Positions 51,392-61,296 of a stretch of 64,000 nt of DNA are shown here, in pieces. Source of the stretch: Beta vulgaris subsp. vulgaris (Eukaryota; Streptophyta; Magnoliopsida; Caryophyllales; Amaranthaceae); assembly GCF_026745355.1 (NCBI RefSeq), contig NC_079206.1, forward strand, positions 4,609,044 to 4,673,043, in the 5' to 3' direction. Position 1 is the stretch's first letter; every line of letters begins with the position of its first letter. The translations under genes and the position numbers were made by a program. The notes beneath the pieces were generated by a model. That model was not told where the DNA came from, made no database searches, and saw only the letters and a list, made by a program, of their open reading frames with translations.

Positions 51392-52617
51392 GAGATCAAA
51401 GCATGTACATGGCTCTCCAACTAGCTGTCCATTCTCTCTCATTTATTGTCTATCTCTCTCTTTAAGCTACACTCATTAACTCTAACCATCTAACTAAAAA
51501 TACCCATGCTCGGCTAAGGGTATGTTCTCTTCAACATAAAACAGCTGAACTGAACTGAACTCAGCTGAATAGAAGTTGTAATCATTACAACCTACACAAC
51601 ATATATTGGGTGTACATTAATTAGTATGCACCGGGTTTATACGAGTTTTAACATTCTATTAAAACAAGCATCTATAAATATAACCATGCATCACATGTTG
51701 GAGGATATTTACCTATCCTTTTAGTTTTATTTGTTTAATTTTGTCATTTTCTTTCACTCCTTGAAATAAATCGATACAATAATAAATTAAGATATAAAAC
51801 CCAAGATAAACAAATGTCATACTACTATATGTAATCTCCTTTCCTCCACACATGTACTCTCCTCTCCTCCACACAATCGATACTGCCACAATAAAACTTG
51901 AACCCATGACCTCTCATTTGATATGCTAACGTACTAACCAAAGACACTACAATGCTCATGTTGATTTTTGTGGGGGGGGAAAAATAATTTAAAAACATAT
52001 ATTTCTATTTTTGAAGATTTTAAATGTACATCAATGGGACGTATGATCCGGAATAAAAACTAGTTAGTAATATAAATAATATAAAAACAAAGATGTTATA
52101 ATTAATAAAACAACGGTAGTATGAATGTATGATACATGTGATCATTCTTACGAAGTAAACTTCAGTCTTCACCAAAGCTTAAAGAATATCCCCTATTCTA
52201 GTTGACCTCACTCGCCGCACATCTCATTCATCTAGACGTCACATTGTTACTATTACATAAGATAGATCACCTAAATGGAGTGGATTTTATTTTTATTTTG
52301 ATATTTTTGGTTTCTTTCCCTCATAAGAAGGTAAGGTAAGAGTTTGTTCTTTTCAACATAAAACAACTTAATTGAGTTGAACTGAAATGAACTGAATTAA
52401 ATTGAAATTAATTAAATTATAACTAATTGAAGCTAAAATGAACTAATTGTAACTAAATCGAGTCGAATAGGTTGCAACTGAACTAACCTGAATTTTAACT
52501 GAATTGAACTGAAAATAAATTAGGGAGAATAAACCTTAAGTATACTTTTTAGAAAACCTCTGTGGCAATTTGCAAAGCCATAAACGACACAAATTATGTT
52601 GAGGTTAGTGTTTTATA

Positions 52618-52904
52618 CTCCCTCTATCTCCTCAATCCTCTCCACAACCACCCCATCTCTCCTCAAGACCTCAACCCACCTCCAACCACCTCTTCTCTCT
52701 TTTCAACCACAAAGGCCATCGAAAGTTCCAAGAAGAAAAAAGGACGCCGGAGGATTGAGGTGTATATGATTAGTGGATGATTAGTCAAGCTTTTCATTTG
52801 AGTAAATTGCATAATCTTTCTTATATATGGTCCCATATGTTTTCTCTAAAGTCCTTGCTCTGTGTGCACTTATCTCTATTCCACTCAAAGAGAAACGGAG
52901 GAAG
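52618..52904. mobile_element. Stowaway-like MITE (287 bp)
   Basis: Left CTCCCTCTATCTCCTC and inverted right CTTCCTCCGTTTCTCTTTG, with TA outside both ends. The inverted repeats are short and diverged, so it is an older copy. Confidence 0.6.
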
Positions 52905-53202
52905 TATATCAACTCCAAATCTAAAAAGGAAGTACTCTAATCAATAGATTCTCCAAATAACCAAAAAAACTTTAACACGAGTATTTTTAAAAAGTTAATT
53001 TACACGGAAAAAAGATACATTTATTTGTCCCACACAGTGTGGTTATTTAATGTTATTAATTTAATATCTAAAAATCTTAACAATTTCGTAACATTTTAGA
53101 GCTAGCATTTAAGATACCAATTTAAAGAGATATTACTATAGTACTAAATTCCTAATTTGTCAGATAGATGCCAATAACAACTCGAGAAAAAAGAGTACTG
53201 AC

Positions 53203-53561
53203 CAGAAAATGATCTCGCCAGTGGAAAATGTGCTAACATGGAGAGCATGGCCAAGCCAGTGCAACACACTAGCGTAGGCATTACTAAAGTTGCCTTGAAA
53301 GGTACGTGTAGGTCCCCAACCCCAATTCCACAATCCTTTCTTGAGTGTGTTAACTGTGTTTTCACCACCTTTCCTGCTGCTCCTCAGCTCCTCAGCCAAC
53401 TCATCGAGTTGTGCTTTAAGACTTGCGAAACTAGCTTCCAATTTCGAGCACCGCCTCGCTAGAGCGCGGTGCCAGCTCGGCTCGTTCCAGCTCGACTCTT
53501 GCAACTCGGACCTATTAATTCTTCCTCCTCTTTCATTCCTGCTATAATCGAAGGGTCTCAT
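53203..53561 (-). CDS. Second first exon of a PAS-Raf kinase (alternative exon or orphan duplicate)
   Basis: ATG at 53561 opens 119 residues ending HVSTFSTGEIIFW at a donor TTCTG|gtcagt. The end of the authentic first exon ([10 protein letters not shown], 50118-49886) is clearly homologous: both share a Met start, a coiled coil (KLEASFASLKAQLDELAEEL here), a GNF..NAY/GNP..VL stretch and the same splice phase (TG|G). It could therefore splice directly to exon 2 at 48746 and give an isoform with a longer N-terminus (about 746 residues). No homolog of exon 2 follows it, so it is either an alternative promoter/first exon or what remains of a tandem duplicate. The frame is intact, which favours use. 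Confidence 0.6.
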
Positions 53562-54285
53562 TTTTTTGATATAGACACGGGCACACGGTAGTAGACTAGT
53601 GTGGTAGTAAGTAGTAACTACTTTCCCGTCAAAAAAAAAAAAAAAAATAGTAACTACTTAATTCAACGACTTCAAAATTTGGCTATCCACAAAAGTTGTA
53701 CTACTATATTATAGTAAAGCTCTCACCTCGGGAAACTAATTATTCATGGAATCATGGGAATTATGAAACTTTTTCTTAAAGATGAGTTATGTACTTCTAG
53801 AATTTGTAGGAAGCATCGCTAAGAATAAGGAGAATATTTCACCTCCATAATATTATAGTGATGATTGATTTTGTCACAACTCACATGTATATTAGACGGT
53901 TTACACCAATATAATTACTGCTGCATAGATTATGCGATTAAAATCGAAGAATTTTTACGGAACAGAGGTATTATGTGACAGTTTGAGATGTCACCAGTGT
54001 GTAGTTACCAGCTGTCATAGACCGGCATAGAAGAGCAAACCATAGGAGGGTTTGTGTTGAAACAGGTGAAAATTGTGGCTGAGAAGAACTGCTGCTTTCA
54101 GTTTCGGCCTTCTGTTTTGTTGCTTTTTATTATTATTTTACTTTTCAACATTTTCCAAAATCGATTGTATACGACTTGTGTGTCACTTTTTGTTATCGGT
54201 TGATTATTTATATATTTTATTTTTTGAATTTTTAAAGATGCGTCGTAATAACATTAACAACCAATGAAACAAAGTGACATATAAG
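53562..54285. other. Short AT-rich interval upstream of the second first exon
   Basis: Possible promoter for the 53561 exon; a poly-A run at about 53631-53647. No other feature recognised before the solo-LTR target duplication. Confidence 0.6.
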
Positions 54286-54290
54286 CGGTA

Positions 54291-57200
54291 TGTAACGCCC
54301 CGACCTCTAATCATCGTGGTTAAGTTAATTAATCGATTATTAGCAGCGGAACCTAGATAGTCGGCGCGTTACCGCCGTACTTTCCATAAGGAAAATACAA
54401 GGCAACATAAAATCATAAACTTAAACATTTATAACATGAAGCATAATATAGATCCAACATTAGTCTTGATTAATAGAAGCTTAGTTACTAATCAGAGTTT
54501 TGACATAAACTTAAATTAAAACCATGAGAGTCTAGATAATCTAGATATTAATTAAATCCTCACTGCTACGCCATCCCGTTATCACCATCGGTACCTAAAA
54601 CATAAAACAAAACGTCGTGAGCCGAGGCTCAGTAACATACTACTCTAACATCGTAAATTCATTTCACATCATTTTAGTTAAAAACAGGAAGGAGAGAATA
54701 AGTAAAACATTTCACAAATATATCATAGTAGGTTACATTATCTTCTTTATCATGTTCATCATCATATATCTTTTACTTTGGTAACTTGGCAATTGTCGCA
54801 TATCACATATCACATATCACATATAGGGACGTCTCCCTAAACACATATTGCCCGAAAGGCGGCCACAAATGGATGACACTCTCGGTGTCCACATATTGCC
54901 AAAAAGGCGGTCACATCATAGGTGACATTTTCTATGCCCACATACTTGCCAAGAACCATCTTTCACTTTACCTTATCATGTTTCAAATATCATAATTATA
55001 TTACATCATAAGAATCATAATCATGGAACATTATTAAAACCATAACATTATCGTACTCATATTTTCATAAACATCGAAGTCATTTCATTTCATCAAAAAT
55101 CATCATATTCATAAAACCTTTCATATCCCACAATCCATACATCAACAACATAGTGCGAAAAACCATAAAACATCATTCGAAAGCGATTGTGGGTGTTAGC
55201 AATAGACGTTACCTGAATTCCTGCTTAATAACCTTGATAGCCGGGGGAGGCTTGTAATATCCTTTATCTTCCTTAATCTATTCAAGAATAATTTTATTAA
55301 TGAACGTTTTGTTATTTAGCTTTTAAGCCTAAATATTGGTTAGCGCTTATTAAGGTCATAACGGTTATTATAACGTTGTAAAGGTCTCCTTAAAGGCCAT
55401 TATTTCTTAATCGTTAATAACTTTTTAATTAATTAAGGTGACTCTTTAACAATGAATTAATGAAATAACTCATTTAGCTATACCTTTAGAATTATCGAAA
55501 CATTGAAGTTATATTACTACATATTATGTATAACATTTCGAAAGCATAACATTATTCTAGTTCATAGTTAATAGCTAATTAGTTGTTTATTAATAAATTA
55601 ATTAAGTTTAAAGTTATAATAGATCCATTAACATTATTTTTAATATTATTTAGTCATTTAAAATTAACGAGTCAAGTAACTCATTATTATAAGTGAATTT
55701 AAGGATTAGTGAAGTACTCATAACTTAAACTCAATTATAACAACAAGCTTAATGAATTATTTTTAATTAGTTTTAAACAACTCAACTAGTTTAGAAATCA
55801 TGAATTATAACCCAATAATAGATTTTAGTAAATAAGTTGGGTGGTTTAGTAAAACTAACTAAATCAGCCCACTAAAGCTCAATATATTAAAGCAACAAGA
55901 TTAACTTAAATGATTTAACTAAGTAAGTTCAGATTATAAGCCCAACATTATACTTAACTTGATTAATTAAACTAACATAGCTTAATGAAATACTAAATCA
56001 GTTTTAGTTTAACTCAATTTGGCCCATCTAATATAAGTAGTTTAGCTAAAACAATAAAAGTCAGATTTGAACCCCATTTAGTGAACATGCAACACTTAAA
56101 TTGGGTTGGTCTAACTAATATAAATCAGTCCATAAGTATAACTTAGTAAGTCCATGAACAAGTTCAACTACATCTAAGTCCAACAACAAGGATTCAGTTT
56201 TAAGTTACTTAGTTTAGGTTCTAATTGAACTATTCTTGGCCCAAAACTATTATCATTAACAAAAGGAATTTAGACTTGGGCTTGGTTTTGATAAATCAGA
56301 AATAAAAGGGAGATGAGCATCACCTCTGCTACTAGGAGCAGGGAAGACGAAAATTCCGGCAGGGATGGGACGTCGGCTCCGGTGGACGGAGAGCAGCAGA
56401 AATCTCCGGCGGTGGTATCCGGTGGTTCGGCGAGCGCGGCCCGTCGGCGGTGCTGCGCGTGCAGCAGCGTCGCGCGAAGAGAAGAGGAGCGAGAGAGTGC
56501 GAAGGGGAGAGAGAGAGAATGTGAGGGTGCTGGCGCGGCGGTCTCCGGCGAGTGACGTGCGAGGCGGCCGGCGAGCGATGACGAGGTGAGGGCGGGACTG
56601 ATCGCGGCACAGGTGGCGCGCGCGGTGGCCGCGGTGGTCGGTTGAGTGGGGTCCGAAACAGAGGAGAGAGATTATGGATTTGGGGTTTTCTCTTTTCTTT
56701 TCTTTTAGTTACAATTTTCCGGCGATTATTGACTGAATTTCAGATAAGAGGGAGAAGAGATGATGAAGGTTGTTGTTGTGTTCTTGATGTTGAACTTCCA
56801 TGGCTATTTATAATGGAAATTTGAGAGTTAAAATCAGTGGTTGGGAGGAGGATGGTGAAGTAAGTAATCTGATTTTGTTAACTTGAAGAAGCAATTGTGA
56901 GGATTGGTAATAGATTTGACTGAAGAAGAAGAAGAGAGTGATGTTTGCATGAGTGCCAAATGGCCATGAAAAGGTGAGGAAGAAGGCAAATTAAATGGGG
57001 GAATTGACCATGGCTTCTCTTTTTCTTTTGCCCTTTTTGTTTCCCAACCAAAAATCAGAAAATTTTCCACACTAACACCTTCAAACGTGGCTTGATGACA
57101 TTTTGGGTGAAATGTTAACATCTTGTACTTTAAGTGAATTATCAACTTTATTAGCCTTCTTGTTTAACTCATAAAATTGTAAATTATAAATTATCGTCAT

Positions 57201-57342
57201 AATTTAAGTTAGTAAATTTTTATGTTAAAATTATATAATCATTTTATTATACGTTGCTTAAGTAGTGGAACGAATAAAATAAAATATATTCTAACTACAT
57301 TATTATTCACTTAAATATGTTTAAGATTTTTAGGATATTACA
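54291..57342 (-). repeat. Large solo LTR-like element (3052 bp)
   Basis: One continuous block starting TGTAACGCCCCGA and ending GGATATTACA, with the 5-bp target duplication CGGTA at 54286-54290 and 57343-57347. TG...CA ends plus a 5-bp duplication around a single non-coding block are what LTR-LTR recombination leaves. A GCAGCGGAA-type string near the CGCCCC end (54344) suggests the LTR reads on the minus strand. Positions 56310-56640 are strikingly GC-rich in an AT-rich context; frames there are Pro/Arg-rich and not a recognised protein. A CACATAT tandem run lies at about 54800-54825. The parental superfamily is unknown. Confidence 0.7.
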
Positions 57343-58166
57343 CGGTACACCATTTATGAGATAAAACTTCTGAAACTAACATTAAAATAGAAAGTGTTGG
57401 TTGTCGTAAGTTCTTTATGCATCGGTATATATACTCTATGCCTCTATGGGTAACACAATCTACGAGAATCACCAAATTTAGCACTAAGTGAAAGTAAAAT
57501 GTTTGGGTTAAATTTAGTCAGTTAGAGGATAATTTGGGAATTTACAAGCCCAAACATGATTTTATCTTAAAATCAATTGGTCTAGTGATTAACCCCTTAC
57601 CTGAACCTGACCCATTTAACTTTCAGGTCGGGTTCAGGTCGACCCATTTAACTAATCGGGTTGAAAATCTCAACCCAAACCCGCTAATTTCGGGTCGGGT
57701 TCGGGTCGGGTTGTCGGGTTGGGTCGACTTTTGCCAGGCCTAATTTCCGTAACTGTAGCACCACCCCCTATTTATCTCAAAAATCACACCGGAAAATTGA
57801 ATTACGTTTCATCTTGCAAAAAGAAAATTAAGTTTGTGATTTTTTTTTTTTTGCAAAAAATACTTTAAAAGTTTTATTTATTTTTTTTCGCAAAATTGAA
57901 TTTCTAAAAAGTTATTTTTGGCAAATTTTTCTAGCCTTTTATATAAATTGAGTGTAAGAGTTCATTTGACCAGTTAATTGTACTTGTAATTTGTAAACCA
58001 GTTACCACAAGGTGATGTCGAGTTTCGAGTTTATTCTCACCAATTTTATACTTGTATCAGTGTATGACTTTCTTTTGTTGTTTCCAAATAAAGTAGCTAT
58101 TAATTAAAAGATAAAAATCAGGAGAGAATCGGGAAGGAAATTTGTAGTCTAGTTACTAATAGAGGA

Positions 58167-59240
58167 TTGTTAAACATCGCCCATAAAGTACTTAAAATCG
58201 CCCAAAATATATTCTTATAGACCAATCTACCCTTTCCTCTTTTCTACACTACCCACCACCCCCCCCACCACCAACCTACTGTCATTTCACCTTCTCCGCT
58301 TCTCCCCACCACCCCACCACCACCTAACTCCCACTACCACCGTAGACCTCCACGCATCGCCTAACGTCCTCCACCACAGCCACCACCGCGTCGATTTTTT
58401 TTATACTGACAAACGTCCGACAAAAACGTTATTCATTCCTCGCGTTACGACATCACTCACAATGCAAAATAATTGACAAAATTTGGCAAGAAAAGGGAGA
58501 AATACCTCATCGTCTTCAAGAAGCTTCATGATCGAATGATCCACTGCACACAACTGAACATTCAATTCAAAACTTCTGCAAAATTGACAATTATAACAAA
58601 AACATATTAATGCAGAATCACTCAATCAGCTACAAGAAACCTACAAATTTCCGCGCGTAAATTTCTCTCTCCTCTCAACTGTCAACAATTCCATCCTACT
58701 TCTTGCTTTCGCATTAGTAAAATTTTCTCTCTCCTAATTCTTTCGCATGTTCATTCTTGCTTTTTTAAGGTCTGTAATTATTACTTTCATGGCGGCACAA
58801 TAGAGAAATTACTAAGTCGATTTTTTTTTTTAATACTGGCGATCATCCGGCCAGGACGTTCGCGCCCCATGGGTAGAACATCCTGGTCGGACGTTCGCCG
58901 ATATAAGAAAAATTCGACGCGGTGGTGGCTGCGCAATGTAATTCGAAGGTGGTGGTGGTGTGCGACGTTACGCGAAGTGGAGGTGAGGGTGAAGGTGAGG
59001 GTGGTGGTGGTACGTAAATAGTGAAGGAGAGAGAGGGGTAATTTCAATGGAGGTGAAGGTGGTGGAGTGAGGTGCATGGTGGTGGAAGGCAGGAGGTGAG
59101 GGAAATGGTGGTGGTGGCAGCCAGGTAGGTAGGAGGTGAGGGGATGATTTTGATTTAAGAAAAAAATGAGGAAGGTTATAAATGGAATTTCAATGTGTTT
59201 TTTGGGCGATTTTAAGTAATTGTTGGGCATTGTATAGAAG
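58167..59240. mobile_element. Foldback element, copy 2 (1074 bp)
   Basis: The ends match copy 1 (36723-37440): the left contains TACTTAAAATCGCCCAAAA and the inverse of the right contains TTACTTAAAATCGCCCAAAA. The CCACC-rich left arm, GGTGG-rich right arm and GGACGTTC/GAACATCC pairs are also conserved. Between about 58430 and 58790 is DNA absent from copy 1, including an exon-like segment. Boundaries are approximate. Confidence 0.65.
58506..58575 (-). pseudogene. Exon-like captured fragment inside the foldback element
   Basis: On the minus strand TTTTGCAG precedes and GTATTTCTC follows a 70-base open segment encoding SFELNVQLCAVDHSIMKLL and EDDE. Both splice signals suit the same frame, and base composition differs from the GC-rich arms. 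It looks like an internal exon of a host gene carried by the element. I do not recognise the gene, and no second exon is visible. Confidence 0.35.
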
Positions 59241-60053
59241 TTGAGTTATGACATTTTTTTTGTAAAAATTGTTATATATCTCCTCATTTGTTAACTACCT
59301 GACTCACTCGTTCACCTTGTGGATGACGGATGGATTAATGTGGGTGATGAATGGATGCGGGTGTAGCGGATAGATATAGGTGACGGATGCAGGTGAAGCT
59401 CCACCGGCTCCGAACTCGATCAATTTCCATCCCTAGTAAGGACCCACATCACATGAATTGAGTGGGTTGGATGGGGTAATTTATTTTTTTTAAAAAAGGT
59501 AAGTTTTTATATAAGATAACAAAGTAATTCATTTATATGGACTAACAATGGTAACAAATTGTAATCTAACATGATCCGAGGAATTGACTCAACTTGTTAC
59601 CCTGACCCTAAAATCAGAGCCACAAACTTCATCATGATCCAAAGAAATCCATCCCGTCCAAACAAAAAACACATGTCTGTTTGGCAGATAGAGTTTAGAT
59701 TTTAGGTATTAGACTTTAGAGTTTGTTGTTAGAGTTTTAATTTTTTGTTTTACAAATTTGACAATTGTTTTTTGTAATTTGGTAACGATTAATTGATTGC
59801 TAAAAACTTATTGTCATTTGTTTGTGTGAAATGAAATTTTGATACATATGTGTAGTATTATTATTAGAGGCAAAAAATTTATTAAACATATATGTAGTAT
59901 TATTATGAAAGGTGCTTTTTAATTACTTCATTTGTTTTCGAAAGTGCTTTTCATGTAACTAATTTTCTTGGATAAAAAAATTTCAAATAGAAACAACAAA
60001 AGAAAAGGGATTGAGGATTGTTTAAGGAGATTGTGAGTGGAGCATCTCTTTAC

Positions 60054-60316
60054 TAGAGGTGATCATGGACCAGGCCGTGGTCAAAAAATTTGCCCATTGG
60101 TCGGGCTAGGCCTAAATTCAGGCTGATTTTTTGTGCCCAAAGCCCGCTATTTCGGGCTTTTCAGGCCAAAAACGAGACGGACCAAAAAAAGACTAAAAAG
60201 TCGTTTTTGACTTGTCCAAAACCAAAAAATCGGGCCAGGCTAGGCCGTAGGCCGAAAATTTCTGCCTAAGACCCGGCCCAAAAACGGGCCGGGCCCAGCC
60301 AAGATGATCAGCTGTA
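60054..60316. mobile_element. hAT-like MITE rich in GGCC words (263 bp)
   Basis: Left end TAGAGGTGATCATGG; right end GATGATCAGCTGTA, an imperfect inverse. Flanks CTCTTTAC (60046-60053) and CTCTGTAC (60317-60324) match at 7 of 8. The interior has repeated CGGGC/GGCCC and no open frame. Confidence 0.65.
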
Positions 60317-60815
60317 CTCTGTACCTTTCACTTGAAAAGCTAGTACCCGTTTACCTGGTACGGCGGTACGGCCCATTTGAAAAGTTCATGACCGTTTGTG
60401 CATTGGCGGCTGGAACAACGGCACTTTTCTATCTTCAATTTCATTCGCCCCCAATTTGCATTGATCATCTCCATATGTGTAATCTCAGGTATATTATACA
60501 TAGCTAAAATTACTCCACATATAGAAATTTAAGAAGAAATTCAAGAAGTATATCCGCTTTTACAAAATTTTGATGTAATATATGTGAAATTGTGAATCAC
60601 TAAATTTCTGCAAAAAAAAATGTATCATATGATGTAAAGTTTTAATTCTTTGATTACACATAAAATTCTTTTCTGGTTCTTTTCGCTTGTTTGGGTGTGA
60701 TCGTCTCTTTATTATATGATCCTTTTTTTTTTTTTTTGTTAATTTGTAGTTGCTGTTTTCTCTGTTGCATGTAGAAGTTCAAAAATTCTTTACAAGATTA
60801 TTTATGCATAATTAA

Positions 60816-61157
60816 TGTTGAATGGTAAGTGAATGTAGCATATGTTAATTGTAAAAGTCAAAATATGGTTAATGATTTAGGGACGAAGAGTATTGAAGGA
60901 AAAAATAGCTTTCCTATTTTATCCTTGGCATATTCTCCTATGGACCACCTTAGGTGTCATGTAATAAGAATTCTTCTTTTTGTATTTTGTCCTGTAGTGT
61001 TCAGTACTTATATGAGGTAGTCACCAACTTTGTGGGGTGAGAACAATATAATCAATGAAATGATTTATGCCTACAACGGCTCTTCTCTCTCATCCTTTCT
61101 CCTCTGATTATTCTCTGCATTTCTGGGTATTGTGATTTGTGACTGTAGAAGTCTTCA
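60816..61157 (+). repeat. 5' LTR of second copia element (start inferred)
   Basis: The right boundary CA at 61157 is fixed by the adjoining primer-binding site. The left boundary TGTTGAATGG at 60816 is chosen because it gives 342 bp, close to the 336 bp of the first element, and resembles its TGTTAAAG start. A TATATGAGG string near 61010 may be the TATA box. The target duplication cannot be checked without the far end. Confidence 0.65.
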
Positions 61158-61169
61158 TGGTATCAGAGC
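61158..61169 (+). other. Primer-binding site (initiator tRNA-Met)
   Basis: TGGTATCAGAGC directly after the LTR, the same as in the first copia element. Confidence 0.93.
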
Positions 61170-61296
61170 AGGCACATACCATCAGAAATCAGAGATCATT
61201 TTTCCAAGATTAAGGAAAACTCAAATTTCTCCTTCCTCTCTCCTCTTCAAACTCTTCTTCTCTCTTGTTCTTCTGATTTCGTTCTAAGATTAAGCC

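Larger units (their letters stand above)
50119..53202. other. Region between the two kinase first exons
   Basis: Presumed promoter of the kinase gene next to 50118, then a left-only Stowaway end (about 50443), hairpin-ended repeat copy C (50543-51391), a GAACTGAAT-rich repeat (about 52340-52520) and a Stowaway (52618-52904). Around 51900-51960 a reversed tRNA-like string (TTGAACCCATGACC) may be a decayed SINE. No gene was found on either strand. Confidence 0.65.
57343..60815. other. Intergenic DNA between solo LTR and second copia element
   Basis: It contains a GGGTCGGGTT-rich tract (about 57620-57735), which may be another worn hAT-like MITE, the larger foldback element (58167-59240), AT-rich DNA, and a hAT-like MITE (60054-60316). 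From 60317 to 60815 nothing is recognised. No host gene is supported. Confidence 0.65.

Noticed and set aside
56313..56610. Overlapping GC-rich open frames on both strands
   Set aside because: They are open on both strands because of GC content inside an LTR-like block; no domain is recognised.
57600..57745. Fourth hAT-like MITE (GGGTCGGGTT tract ending TTTGCCAGGCCTA)
   Set aside because: The right end looks right, but no matching left end or 8-bp duplication could be found.
60304..60507. Plus-strand frame of 67 residues ending near a possible donor site
   Set aside because: No recognisable domain or second exon, and it begins inside a hAT-like MITE.
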